Positions 46,035-55,499 are shown, counted from the stretch's first letter. The stretch is 64,000 nt of DNA from Flavobacterium azizsancarii (GCF_027980145.1 NZ_JAMZNK010000002.1:62001-126000); one strand, 5' to 3'. Notes: generated by a model not told the origin, from the sequence alone. A program made the numbers and translations.

Positions 46035-48470
46035 ATGATTAAACATAAAAAAAATTTACAAAAAACAGTAATTGCAATATCATTATTATTGCTCTCAACA
46101 ATTGGTTTTTCACAAGAAAAAAAAGCCAGAATCATCGAAGACTTCAATAAAAACTGGAACTTCAAACTAGGAGATTATCCAACGGCAATTCAGTCTGATT
46201 TTAAAACTACCGATTGGAGAACGCTTCAATTGCCACACGATTGGAGTATCGAAGGGGCTTTTGACAAAGACAGTAAAACAAAACAGGCACAAGGATTTTT
46301 ACCTGCCGGGAAAGGTTGGTATCGTAAAGTATTTACTGTTCCTGCAAATTGGAAAAACAAATCGGTTTCGATAGAATTTGACGGTGTTTTTAAAAATAGC
46401 GAAGTATTTATTAATGGACATTCATTAGGAATTCGTCCTAATGGGTATATTTCCTTTGGGTACGATTTGTCAAAATATTTGAATTTTGACAAAAAGGAAA
46501 ATGTAATTGCTGTAAAAGTCGATAACGATGCGCAACCTAATTCAAGATGGTACACGGGGTCCGGAATTTACAGGAATGTACGTTTAGTTGCGAGCGAGAA
46601 ACTGCACGTAGGGAAGTGGGGAACTTTTGTAACAACGCCGGAAGTTGCTGCGGCAAAATCAAAAATACATTTAGAAGTCACGATTGATAATGACAATGGT
46701 ATTGCAAAAGAATTTAAATTGGTTACTTCAATTTTAAATGCTGAAAATAAAGAAGTGGCTAGTTTTACTTCAACTGAAAAAATAAGAGCAAAAACATCAG
46801 AGAAAAAGATTCACGATTTGGTTTTAAATCAGCCAAAACTATGGAGCACAGAGAATCCCTATTTGTATAAAGTGGTAACTAAAGTTTATGAAGGATCTAA
46901 ATTGGTGGATGATTATGAAACACCTCTTGGTTTCCGATTTTTTGATTTTGATGCTGAAAAAGGTTTTTCATTAAACGGGAAACCAACCAAAATATTGGGC
47001 GTTTGCCTGCATCACGATAATGGCGCATTGGGCGCTGTAGAAAATATTCATGCCGTGAGAAGAAAGCTTAAAATCTTGAAAGAAATGGGAACCAATGCGA
47101 TTAGAATGTCGCATAATCCGCACTCTCTGGAAATGATGCAGCTGTGTGATGAAATGGGATTTATTGTTCAGGATGAAGCTTTTGATGTTTGGAAGAAGAA
47201 AAAAGTAACCAACGATTACCATAAAGACTGGGATGCATGGCACAAACAGGATCTGGAAGATTTTATCAAAAGAGACCGCAATCATCCATCTGTAATGATG
47301 TGGAGTATTGGTAACGAAATCAGGGAACAATTCGACAGTACCGGAATTGCCATTACAAGAGAATTAGCCAAGATTGTAAAATCGTTAGATACTACTCGTC
47401 CCGTAACTGCGGCTTTGACAGAGAATATAATCGAGAAAAATTTTATTTATCAATCCGGTGCTTTGGATCTTTTGGGTTTCAACTACAAACACGAAGATTA
47501 CAAAGATTTTCCTGAACGTTTTAAGGGACAGAAAATATTAGCTTCTGAAAGTGTTTCGGCGTTGGAAACGCGTGGACATTATGATTTTCCAGATGGAATT
47601 AAAGCCTGGCCAACAAAGCACGGTGCTGCGTTTGATGGAAATGCAGATTGGACGGTTTCGGCCTATGATCAGGTAAAATCATATTGGGGAGCTACGCACG
47701 AAGAAAATTGGAAAACTATTAAGAAACAGGATTTCATGGCGGGAACTTTTATCTGGACTGGATTCGATTATATTGGCGAACCGGATCCGTATCCATATCC
47801 GGCAAGAAGTTCTTATTTCGGAATCATCGATTTGGCCGGACTTCCAAAAGATGTGTATTATATGTATAAAAGCGAATGGACAACGAAACCTGTGCTATAT
47901 ATTTTTCCGCACTGGAACTGGAAAGCAGGACAGGAAGTCGATGTTTGGGCGTATTACAACAATGCTGATGAAGTTGAATTATTCCTTAACGGAAAATCAC
48001 TTGGGAAAAAATCAAAACAGAATGATGACTTACATATTTCATGGCGTGTAAAATTTGAACCCGGAGCGATAAAAGCAGTATCTAGAAAAGATGGGAAAGT
48101 AGTTTTAGAGGCAGCAATTCATACAGCCGGAGAAGCTTCTAAAATTGATTTAAAAGCTGATAAAACGACGATCAAAAATGATACTTATGATTTGGTTTAT
48201 GTAACGGTTTCTATTGTAGACAAGGATGGAAATTTACTTCCTAACGCTAATGATTTAATTAATTTTGAAGTTTTGGGTGGAGGAAAATTAGTTGGCGTTG
48301 ATAATGGATATCAGGCCAATTTGGATTCTTTTAAAGCCAGTTCCTGCAAATTGTTTAATGGAAAATGTATTGTAATTATTCAGTCGAATGGGAAGAACGA
48401 GGCTATTCAATTGAAAGCTTCAGGGGGAAAGGAAATTCCAATTTCATCTATTGAAGTTAAGGTGCAATAA
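46035..48470 (+). CDS. GH2 beta-galactosidase-like enzyme
   Basis: An 811-aa exported GH2 enzyme; signal peptide to IGFSQ. N-terminal sugar-binding domain (WRTLQLPHDWSIEGAF, GWYRKVFTVPANWK, GVFKNSEVFINGHSLGIRPNG), immunoglobulin-like domain, and a TIM barrel with acid/base E428 in SIGNEIREQ and nucleophile E505 in ILASESVSA. The C-terminus has DUF4982-like (ADEVELFLNGKSLGKK) and Big-like (NDLINFEVLGGGKLVGVDNG) domains, as in many Bacteroidota beta-galactosidases. It would remove beta-galactose from RG-I galactan or arabinogalactan side chains. It is the last enzyme of the pectin locus, and a repeat-filled gap follows. Confidence 0.92.
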   Translation: MIKHKKNLQKTVIAISLLLLSTIGFSQEKKARIIEDFNKNWNFKLGDYPTAIQSDFKTTDWRTLQLPHDWSIEGAFDKDSKTKQAQGFLPAGKGWYRKVFTVPANWKNKSVSIEFDGVFKNSEVFINGHSLGIRPNGYISFGYDLSKYLNFDKKENVIAVKVDNDAQPNSRWYTGSGIYRNVRLVASEKLHVGKWGTFVTTPEVAAAKSKIHLEVTIDNDNGIAKEFKLVTSILNAENKEVASFTSTEKIRAKTSEKKIHDLVLNQPKLWSTENPYLYKVVTKVYEGSKLVDDYETPLGFRFFDFDAEKGFSLNGKPTKILGVCLHHDNGALGAVENIHAVRRKLKILKEMGTNAIRMSHNPHSLEMMQLCDEMGFIVQDEAFDVWKKKKVTNDYHKDWDAWHKQDLEDFIKRDRNHPSVMMWSIGNEIREQFDSTGIAITRELAKIVKSLDTTRPVTAALTENIIEKNFIYQSGALDLLGFNYKHEDYKDFPERFKGQKILASESVSALETRGHYDFPDGIKAWPTKHGAAFDGNADWTVSAYDQVKSYWGATHEENWKTIKKQDFMAGTFIWTGFDYIGEPDPYPYPARSSYFGIIDLAGLPKDVYYMYKSEWTTKPVLYIFPHWNWKAGQEVDVWAYYNNADEVELFLNGKSLGKKSKQNDDLHISWRVKFEPGAIKAVSRKDGKVVLEAAIHTAGEASKIDLKADKTTIKNDTYDLVYVTVSIVDKDGNLLPNANDLINFEVLGGGKLVGVDNGYQANLDSFKASSCKLFNGKCIVIIQSNGKNEAIQLKASGGKEIPISSIEVKVQ

Positions 48471-48480
48471 TTTTAATTAT

Positions 48481-48580
48481 TTCGCGCAGATTTTAAAGAT
48501 TTAAGCAGATAATCGCAGATTTATTTGAAAGTAAATTATAGCAAATTTTAAATTTGTTCTCATCTGTAAAATCTGCGTGA
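48481..48580. repeat. Inverted repeat, 'AAATCTGCGTGAAA' family
   Basis: TTCGCGCAGATTTTAAAGATT near 48481 pairs with GTAAAATCTGCGTGAA near 48565-48580, with nested 'GCAGATAATCGCAGATTT' words between. It could end the pectin transcript. Confidence 0.65.
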
Positions 48581-48715
48581 AACAGTCTTTTTTGTGGTTA
48601 TTTCAATATTATTTGATCTAATTATGTTTGTTCTTTGTAGTAAAATAATTCTATATTAGCGTAAACAAACAGATTTATAAGCCTGAATATTTAATCGCAA
48701 ATAGAAAATAACGAA

Positions 48716-49939
48716 ATGATTTGTACCATTTACTCGCACCAAACTGGTTTCGAAAATATTAAAGAAATAATCTTATTGAATTTCCCAAAAGGGGAAGTTT
48801 CAATAAACAAAGAAGATGAATGTGATGTCATCGAAATTGAAATTAAAGAAGGGCCTTTGAATTCCTGGGGAAAGATAGAAATTTTGTATCGTGAAAGACT
48901 CGAGCCGTATTATCAAATTCCTGAAATCAACGATTCGACTTTTACAGCAAATCTAAAAGGATTTTACGGATTCGTAAATTCATTGCCAACTGTCGACGAG
49001 AAAGTCAAAGATTTGTTTCTGCGTAAAATCCAGACCCTGAATTGTGAGTTTACAGTAATTCAGGAAGAGGGCGAAGTCAAAGATTTAAAGAAGATAATAG
49101 CAAATTTAGCACTGGAACTTGATGCTGTTTTATTTGTGCAGCCAGATAGTATTATCAGCAGATCTGGTGGACAGCACTTTTTGGACAAAAATCTGAACCT
49201 TATTATTGATATCGAAGGAAATTGTGAAATTGATACTTTAGATGTCAAAATCGATTCCCTTTATTTTGATGAAGATCAAAATGCTTTAGAAGAAGATCAG
49301 AAACTCAGAAAAGAAAATAACGAAAAAATTCTTGAGAATTATACGATCAAAATCAACAGAAATCTTCCTTGTATAGAATCTGAAAGCGAAACTACTTTAA
49401 GAACCCCAAAAGAAATTGCACAACGTGTTAGCGTTTTGGCGGTAGTAAATTTGGTTGCATTTAATAGTATTTCTCCCGAGGAAGCCACTGAGTATTTGCA
49501 AAATTATAAGCTGTGGAATTTTGTAACTGAGAATGAAAAGGAATTTCTGGCGAATCCTACAGACGATAAAAAAGCAAACGAAAGCTGGAAATGCGAAGGA
49601 ATCTGGGTTTTGATGTGGGCATTAAACAAAGTTGAAACACTGGATTTTCCGAATGAATTTTGTGATTTAGAAAACTTAGATCCTGATGATTATCCTGTTG
49701 GTCAGGATAAAGACCCAAATTTTTTTATTGATGCAATCGTTTCAACAAGATCTAAAAGTGAAATTTTGGATGTCAATGATTTGTATTACAGATTTAATTG
49801 GGCTTGCGTAGATGAAAGAATTAATGGCAGGGAAATAGAAGGAATTAATCCGGGGATCGTTTATGAAAGACAATATGCTTTAAACTGGCTTGTTAATTAT
49901 ATGGAGCAGGATTGGGATAGTGTTACTTGCGATACCTAG
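48716..49939 (+). CDS. DUF4272 domain protein
   Basis: A 407-aa protein without signal peptide, so probably cytoplasmic. The first part (about 1-190) is an acidic alpha/beta domain (MICTIYSHQTGFENIKEIIL, LALELDAVLFVQPDSIIS). The second part (about 205-400) matches the DUF4272 type: RTPKEIAQRVSVLAVVNLVAF, WKCEGIWVLMWALNKVETLD, YYRFNWACVDERINGRE and NPGIVYERQYALNWL. The function is unknown; DUF4272 proteins are sometimes found near housekeeping or immunity-like genes. It has its own 245-bp upstream region and is not part of the pectin locus by content. A weak promoter TTG-N21-TATATTAG may lie near 48630-48662. Confidence 0.85.
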   Translation: MICTIYSHQTGFENIKEIILLNFPKGEVSINKEDECDVIEIEIKEGPLNSWGKIEILYRERLEPYYQIPEINDSTFTANLKGFYGFVNSLPTVDEKVKDLFLRKIQTLNCEFTVIQEEGEVKDLKKIIANLALELDAVLFVQPDSIISRSGGQHFLDKNLNLIIDIEGNCEIDTLDVKIDSLYFDEDQNALEEDQKLRKENNEKILENYTIKINRNLPCIESESETTLRTPKEIAQRVSVLAVVNLVAFNSISPEEATEYLQNYKLWNFVTENEKEFLANPTDDKKANESWKCEGIWVLMWALNKVETLDFPNEFCDLENLDPDDYPVGQDKDPNFFIDAIVSTRSKSEILDVNDLYYRFNWACVDERINGREIEGINPGIVYERQYALNWLVNYMEQDWDSVTCDT

Positions 49940-50252
49940 AATTTACTAATTAATTTTATTGCAATCCCTATAGCGATCTGAAACAGAGAATTTTACCGCA
50001 AAGCGCGCAAAGTTATATTAATGCGATTTTCTAAGAATTAAAGTTCCCAAAGCTTGGTATTGAAACAGCTTTGCGAACTCTTTATTTATCAACGTAATAT
50101 TAGGCAAAAAAACTTTGCGTTCTTTGCGGTTAATTTTTTATTACGCTATTAAAAACAAACATTCCGCCCCAAAAAATGAAGCGGAATGTTCTAATTAAAA
50201 AAAAAATTCAAGTTATTATCTTTACAGATTATGTTGCTGTGTTTGTATCTTT
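49940..50252. other. Intergenic region between convergent genes
   Basis: This 313-bp gap separates the + strand DUF4272 gene from the - strand DUF4374 gene. It holds a long inverted repeat: ACCGCAAAGCGCGCAAAGTT (49995-50014) against AACTTTGCGTTCTTTGCGGT (50111-50130). A terminator hairpin follows at 50158-50190. No gene is seen. Confidence 0.7.
50158..50190 (-). terminator. Intrinsic terminator of the - strand cluster
   Basis: A perfect 10-bp stem, AACATTCCGC (50158-50167) and GCGGAATGTT (50181-50190). Read on the - strand it is followed by TGTTTTT. It lies 63 bp after the DUF4374 stop. On the + strand it is followed by an A-rich stretch, so it mainly serves the - strand. Confidence 0.7.
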
Positions 50253-51593
50253 TTAGAATACACCAATATAATGGTTTCCAGGATTGTTGATCAATTTAGC
50301 CCCTTTAGTTACAGCTCCGGTAGGAATGTCGATAATATAAAGGTTTCCGTCTTTTCCAACTGGAGTAACCGCGATGTATAAATCATTTCCGTCAACTACA
50401 AAACCTTGGTACTGACCAAAATCTAAAGCCGGGTCATAAGCTATGTCTTCTACTTTTTTAGCTGTTTTTGCATTCAGGTCAACTCTTGCAACAAAACCTT
50501 GTTCTCCTGCATCTGCATGAGTATAAAGTACATAAGCAATTCCGTTTCCTGCATATCTCCATGCGTCGATATAAGATCCTTTTACTCCAAGAGCCGTATC
50601 TAGGCTAAAGTTATAAGAGTTGTCGTATTGATTGCTTTGGTTAATTCTTAAGATGTAAGAACCATTTTTTGTGTCTCTTTGAGTCGCTTGGTAAATATTA
50701 CCGTCAGTTGCTAAAAAGCTATTAAAACTACGGAAACCACTTGTATCTCCAAAAGCTACTGTAGAAGTAATCACCTGTGGATTCTCTAAAGAAGGGTAAT
50801 CAACAATTACAGATTTTGAACCTAAACGGTCAAATGTAGCTTCGTTTTGTCCGGTCTCAGGATTTGTTTTACGCATCCATGTACCAATGATTAATTTATT
50901 TCCGGCTTTGTTAAGTGTTGGAGCATCCAAACGGAAAAGGTGATGTCCTTGTGCTTCTTCCTGAGCAGTTAATGCAATTTCGTATTGTTTATATGCCGAA
51001 ATTAAAGTTTGTTGCATGTTCAATGATACAACAGTTGCAAGTCCTCTGGTATGTTTGTAACTTTTGTCAGTATTAGTAACCACTACCGGGGTCGCTACAT
51101 TTACAGCTACACCTGTTTTATCACCGTCAAAAAGTTTGTTCCATCTTGGTGATGTTCCGGCATATTGAGAGATATTTACTGTAGCTCCGGACTGCGCAAA
51201 GTTAGCAGCTCCGTTTACTTTATAAGTCATAAATTCACCACCGTTTGCACCTGTGTAAGTAATATTAAAAAGAGTGCTTCCATCTACAGATGATTGTAAA
51301 CGAGCGGTTCTGCTTGACTGAACAGGAGATCCTTTTCCGTATACATCAATAGAAAAATTAGGATTTCTTGCATCTACCTTAGAAACAGAAAATACTTTTG
51401 TTCCACCGTTTCCGTCTCCTGGTTCTGTTTGCATCAATGCACCGGCAAGAGTAATCCAACGTCCCGGAGTTTCAGGTAATGTAGGTGGGGTATTATCGTT
51501 ATTGTCGTTACTGCTACAACTTGTTGTTAGGGCAAATGTTGTAAAAACCAGACCACATGCAAGTAATTTAAATGTACTTTTTTTCATATTCAT
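50253..51593 (-). CDS. DUF4374 lipoprotein, likely accessory to the adjacent TonB receptor
   Basis: A 446-aa lipoprotein: FTTFALTTSCSSNDNND has a lipobox and acidic tail typical of surface export in Bacteroidota. The start may be either ATG at 51593 or the ATG two codons later. The mature chain looks like a beta-propeller (ARVDLNAKTAKKVEDIAYDP, DLYIAVTPVGKDGNLYIID) of the DUF4374 type, often encoded beside siderophore-type TonB receptors. It lies 29 bp downstream of the receptor gene and is last in the - strand cluster. It probably binds the receptor's substrate or shapes its loops at the cell surface (inference). Confidence 0.85.
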   Translation of the reverse strand: MNMKKSTFKLLACGLVFTTFALTTSCSSNDNNDNTPPTLPETPGRWITLAGALMQTEPGDGNGGTKVFSVSKVDARNPNFSIDVYGKGSPVQSSRTARLQSSVDGSTLFNITYTGANGGEFMTYKVNGAANFAQSGATVNISQYAGTSPRWNKLFDGDKTGVAVNVATPVVVTNTDKSYKHTRGLATVVSLNMQQTLISAYKQYEIALTAQEEAQGHHLFRLDAPTLNKAGNKLIIGTWMRKTNPETGQNEATFDRLGSKSVIVDYPSLENPQVITSTVAFGDTSGFRSFNSFLATDGNIYQATQRDTKNGSYILRINQSNQYDNSYNFSLDTALGVKGSYIDAWRYAGNGIAYVLYTHADAGEQGFVARVDLNAKTAKKVEDIAYDPALDFGQYQGFVVDGNDLYIAVTPVGKDGNLYIIDIPTGAVTKGAKLINNPGNHYIGVF

Positions 51594-51622
51594 GGATTTA
51601 AAAAAATTAATTATATAGAGTA

Positions 51623-54019
51623 TTAGAATTTATTGAGTGTGTAGTTTAATTTTAAATAAAAAGCCCTTCCTGGTTTTTGTACAGCAAAATTGTCATATAC
51701 CTGTTCGTTTAGAATATTTCGGGCATCAAAGCTTACTATTATTTTTTTGTTAGGAAAAGCGTAACTCAATCCTAAGTCTTGGGGGAATTGAGTTGTTGTT
51801 TTATCTATTTCAAGCCATGACGTATAAAATTCTCCCACATAACCAAAATTGTAATACAAGTTCAGTTCAGAATTCTTTTGTAAAATATCTTTAAAATTAT
51901 ACTGAAGACTTCCGTTTACGGTGAAGTACGGCTCATTAGGTAATTGTTTATTATAGTACAGGAGCACATTTCCGTTTTTGTCGTATTTACTTTTATATAA
52001 TGAATTAAATTTCGACATGTTCATGGATACGAATAATCTCTTATTGTATACATAATCAAATGAGGCTTCGAAACCCAAAGATTGTGCTTTTCCAAGATTC
52101 GCAAAAGGTGTTGATTGTACCGCTTCATTCAAACGGATACTAATGGCACGTACAATTTTGTCTGTAGAATTTCTCCAGAATCCGGATCCGGAAAAAGAGA
52201 TTCTGTGTTGGTTAAAATCATAAGGACCAAATTTAATTCCTGCGTTTACATTTTTACTTTGTTCAGGTTTTAGTTCAGAATTTCCTATTATATTTTCTCC
52301 CGGTCTCCCGAATACTTCATCTTCAGAAGGCAGTCTAATCGCTTTTTCTGCAGATAATGAAACCATTGTTTTAGGGGTAACAAAATAAGAAGTGGCTAAA
52401 CCGTATCCGAAAAATGAATTTGTGTTTTTAGTTATTTTTTCAATAACGGTATTTTGACCATTTTGAGAAAGGAGTTCAGGTTTTATTTCATTTAACTTCT
52501 GTTCATAGAATTTAGCAAAAACATTGGTTCTTAAACGGGAATCAAAAGCTTCCATTTCATATGCTAATGAAGAAACTGTTTTTTGTAAATCGCGTGTTGC
52601 CTCAAAATTGTTCTGAAATTCTGGTTTTATCAGGTCATTGTCATTTCTGTCAACCATATAAAACATATTGCTAAACACAATTCTGTTCTTCTCATTTATG
52701 TTATAGTTTAATCCCATTCGTGACGTAAGGATATTACTTGCGATAGTATTAATAGTTGGCCCGGCTTGTTGCGCTCCGTAAGTAGATAAAATAGGTTTAC
52801 CATATAATCCCAGTGCTTTTTCGCCAAACCAATTGTAAGTCCATTTTACAGTGTCATTTAATGTTTCGTTTCTTTGGCTGTAAACTGCGTTTAAGGTAAA
52901 GTCAAGTCCTTTTGCAAGGAAATCTTTTTTAGCATAATTCAAGCTTATTGCTGTCGCATCCGCTTCTGTAAAACGGCCTTTATAAGGTCTTGTCATATAT
53001 TGACCATGCTGAATCTGATTGTGGTCTTCAGAAACATTTACACCTATTAAAAAGTTATCTGCCCATTTAACATCTGTAAAACCAGCCTCAAATCTTCCTC
53101 CATATGAACGGTATCTGTTTTCAAAACGTTTGGCTCTAACATAATCGTAGCGTCCGTCTGGCAGGATATTGTAAACAAATTTCCCCCATACCTCATAATC
53201 ATTATCAGAGTAATTATAGAACCCGGATCCTTTTACTGTAAAACCGGATTTGTCGCGGTATGTAGTATTAAAATTAGACTGAACTGTATTAAAAGAACCA
53301 TAAGAAACAGAAGCATTCAAGGTATTTTTAGCTCCTTTTTTCAACACTACATTTATGGCTCCACCTAATGCATCATCTGCCAAATGAGCAGGGGTAACGC
53401 CTTTGTAAACTTCTATGCGTTCGATTAATGCGGGTGGAATACTGTTTAAATTGAATGATGAGCCATAGGTAGAAATTGGAATCCCGTCTATAAATACTCG
53501 TATAGAATTTCCCGTCATTCCGTTTACATTATAATCAACGCTAGATCCTAAACCACCATTTTGCCTGATTCGAACTCCTGCAGAGCGATCCAGTAAATCG
53601 TTTGTCTGAAGGTTTCTGGTAGCTGCATCTTTGGTGTCAATGACATTTACCGAGAAACCTTTTTCTGTAATCTCCTTTTTTATGGATTTTTTCTGAATGA
53701 CAACTTCTTTAAGGTTCTTAGGATCATTTTTTTCTATTGAAATAGTAATATGAAAAGAAGGACGATTTATATGAATGTCAACAGTTTTAGTTTTGGCTTC
53801 TAACGAAGAAATTTCTAAAGTATAATTTCCATAAGCCAATCCTTCTATTTCAAATTGACCTTGATTGTCAGCAATAACAAATTTTTGTGTTCCTAAAACA
53901 AGTACCGAAGCCCCTGAAGTTGGCTGATGGTGAGGGAAACTTACTTTTCCGGTAATTTTTCCATTTTGTGACCAAGCAGAAAAATTGGCAAGCAAAAGAA
54001 CAAATAATATAAATCTCAT
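51623..54019 (-). CDS. TonB-dependent outer-membrane receptor (iron complex/metal type)
   Basis: A 798-aa receptor. I start it at ATG 54019; the TTG six codons upstream is less likely. Signal peptide MRFILFVLLLANFSAWSQ, then a carboxypeptidase-regulatory-like domain (GKVSFPHHQPTSGASVLVLG), a plug (DLLDRSAGVRIRQNGGLGSS, PPALIERIEVYKGVTPAHLADDALGGAINVVLKK) and a beta-barrel ending YTLNKF. It is smaller than SusC and has no SusD partner, so it takes up a small ligand. Downstream DUF4374 and upstream ApbE/PepSY reductase genes suggest an iron complex such as a siderophore or haem. A phased repeat operator lies at 54086-54124. Confidence 0.92.
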   Translation of the reverse strand: MRFILFVLLLANFSAWSQNGKITGKVSFPHHQPTSGASVLVLGTQKFVIADNQGQFEIEGLAYGNYTLEISSLEAKTKTVDIHINRPSFHITISIEKNDPKNLKEVVIQKKSIKKEITEKGFSVNVIDTKDAATRNLQTNDLLDRSAGVRIRQNGGLGSSVDYNVNGMTGNSIRVFIDGIPISTYGSSFNLNSIPPALIERIEVYKGVTPAHLADDALGGAINVVLKKGAKNTLNASVSYGSFNTVQSNFNTTYRDKSGFTVKGSGFYNYSDNDYEVWGKFVYNILPDGRYDYVRAKRFENRYRSYGGRFEAGFTDVKWADNFLIGVNVSEDHNQIQHGQYMTRPYKGRFTEADATAISLNYAKKDFLAKGLDFTLNAVYSQRNETLNDTVKWTYNWFGEKALGLYGKPILSTYGAQQAGPTINTIASNILTSRMGLNYNINEKNRIVFSNMFYMVDRNDNDLIKPEFQNNFEATRDLQKTVSSLAYEMEAFDSRLRTNVFAKFYEQKLNEIKPELLSQNGQNTVIEKITKNTNSFFGYGLATSYFVTPKTMVSLSAEKAIRLPSEDEVFGRPGENIIGNSELKPEQSKNVNAGIKFGPYDFNQHRISFSGSGFWRNSTDKIVRAISIRLNEAVQSTPFANLGKAQSLGFEASFDYVYNKRLFVSMNMSKFNSLYKSKYDKNGNVLLYYNKQLPNEPYFTVNGSLQYNFKDILQKNSELNLYYNFGYVGEFYTSWLEIDKTTTQFPQDLGLSYAFPNKKIIVSFDARNILNEQVYDNFAVQKPGRAFYLKLNYTLNKF

Positions 54020-54085
54020 AATTAGTTTACATATCAATAGAAACGCAAACTTATAATATTGTTTATATTTAATCTAAATAAATAC

Positions 54086-54124
54086 ATTAGAAAATCATTA
54101 GAATTACATTAGAAATTCTAATGT
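54086..54124 (-). promoter_or_regulatory. Helically phased operator candidate
   Basis: ATTAGAA occurs at 54086, 54097 and 54108, exactly 11 bp apart, and the last copy forms a perfect 9-1-9 palindrome ACATTAGAAATTCTAATGT (54106-54124). It lies 67-105 bp upstream of the TonB receptor ATG, just beyond a possible -7 element (54046-54053). The regulator is unknown. Confidence 0.6.
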
Positions 54125-54257
54125 TGGGATTTTGATATTTTTAGAACTTGAATAAGAATGATTTAAGAACAGGGATAAGGAGATTTTGTGTTTTTAAGTG
54201 GAGATCGGCAGGTCTAATATTAGAAGAAAACCCGGCAGGTTTTTATCACAAAGCATA

Positions 54258-54378
54258 ATGTCATTAAGCTAATGTTTTTTAAAGAAAATTATGGTTATAA
54301 AAATTTGCATAAAGGCGCAAATGCGCAAAGAAAACGGATGTAAACTTGGCGAATTTGCACCTTTGCGCGAGATCCATT
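54258..54378. repeat. Dispersed repeat, copy of 45839-45952
   Basis: Shared blocks include ATGTCATTA, AATTATGG, GCGCAAAG-GAAAA-GGATGTAAACTTGGCG and CACCTTTGCGCGA-ATCCATT. The GCGCAAAG and CTTTGCGC ends of each copy can pair. Confidence 0.8.
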
Positions 54379-54491
54379 CGGTAAAAGCATTATAGATTTT
54401 CCTTAACTTAATAACATTGCCCAAAGCGTGGGGTTTAATGTTTTTTTTGCGTGATAAAAAAATTGAGTTTAGTCTCTTGTATGAAAATGCA

Positions 54492-55499
54492 TTAAAGTTT
54501 TGCCCTGAATTTTTTGATAGAGAAGTTTTTTGATTTTACCAGTTTTCCATTATCGGTAATCATTACGCAACTGTATTCTGGATATTTCTTAAGGAAAAGC
54601 AGCCCTTCTTTTTGTCCTAAAACCATGAGTGAGGTACTAAGACCATTAGCCGTTTCGGCATTTGGACCAAAAACAGATACGCTGCACAATCCTGTGGCAG
54701 GATAACCTGTTGCTGGATTTATGATATGAGAATATCGTTTACCATTAAAAACAACAAACTTTTCGTAGCTTCCTGAGGTGGTTACGGCGCCATTATTTAA
54801 TGGAACTACTGCAAATAAGGTATCCGGATGAAACGGATTGGTCATACCAATATTCCAGTCTTTGCCATTGGGTTGTTTTCCCCATGCCGTCATATCTCCG
54901 GATCCGTTTACGATTCCGGCTTTAATGCCTTTTGCGAGCATCATGTTTCGGCATTTGTCAGTCGCATATCCTTCTCCTAAAGCACCAAAACCTATCTTCA
55001 TTCCTTTTAATTTTAGGAATATAGTAGATTGAACTGAATCTAAAATGATGTTTTTATAACCTACTTTTTCTACCGATTTTTTTATGGCTTCTGCCGAAGG
55101 CATCCCGGTCATTGATCCGTCAAATTTCCAAATTCTGTCCATTGCAGCAAAGCTCACATCAAAGCCACCATTTGTAGCTTTAGAAAACTGTATGGCTCTT
55201 TGTGTTAATTCAAATACTTCGCGATCTACTTTTATAGGTTTGATTCCGGCATTTTGATTGACTTGTGATACTTGCGAATCTGGTTTCCAGTCGGAAATTA
55301 GATTTTCTATTCGTGTAATTTCCGCAATGACTTCATCGATATTTTGTTCAGCCGAAAGAGAATCTTTAGCAACAATTGTAATATCAAATCTTCCGCCCAT
55401 AAGCAAGGTTGTTCTTTTTCTTAGAATTTGTGCATTGCCGGATAAGCTGCATAAGATTACAGAAAAAAACAGGAAGGTATATAAGGTTGATTTATGCAT
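54492..55499 (-). CDS. apbE: ApbE family FAD:protein FMN transferase
   Basis: Transfers FMN from FAD to Thr/Ser of exported proteins, acting in the periplasm. 335 aa, with signal peptide to LSGNAQ. ApbE blocks: LMGGRFDITIVAKD at the N-terminus, GFDVSFAAMDRIW, IGFGALGEGYATDKC (the flavin-binding Gly-rich region), GIVNGSGDMTAWG, GAVTTSGSYEKFVVFNG, and SHIINPATGYPATG, where Asn replaces the more common Asp of HIIDP. The gene lies between the TonB receptor and the PepSY reductase. A probable target is the DUF2271 protein encoded at 58127-58609, which has a TGASVT motif. Confidence 0.95.
   Translation of the reverse strand: MHKSTLYTFLFFSVILCSLSGNAQILRKRTTLLMGGRFDITIVAKDSLSAEQNIDEVIAEITRIENLISDWKPDSQVSQVNQNAGIKPIKVDREVFELTQRAIQFSKATNGGFDVSFAAMDRIWKFDGSMTGMPSAEAIKKSVEKVGYKNIILDSVQSTIFLKLKGMKIGFGALGEGYATDKCRNMMLAKGIKAGIVNGSGDMTAWGKQPNGKDWNIGMTNPFHPDTLFAVVPLNNGAVTTSGSYEKFVVFNGKRYSHIINPATGYPATGLCSVSVFGPNAETANGLSTSLMVLGQKEGLLFLKKYPEYSCVMITDNGKLVKSKNFSIKKFRAKL

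Larger units (their letters stand above)
54038..54491. other. Upstream region of the TonB receptor gene
   Basis: This 454-bp gap holds, from left to right: a candidate - strand -7 element TAAGTTTG (54053-54046), the ATTAGAA repeat operator (54086-54124), and a 120-bp dispersed repeat (54258-54378; copy at 45839-45952) containing GCGCAAAG / CTTTGCGC arms. No gene is seen. Confidence 0.65.

Noticed and set aside
46971..47330. Antisense open frames within GH2, GH28 and oxidoreductase genes
   Set aside because: They lie opposite strongly conserved enzymes and show no family features.
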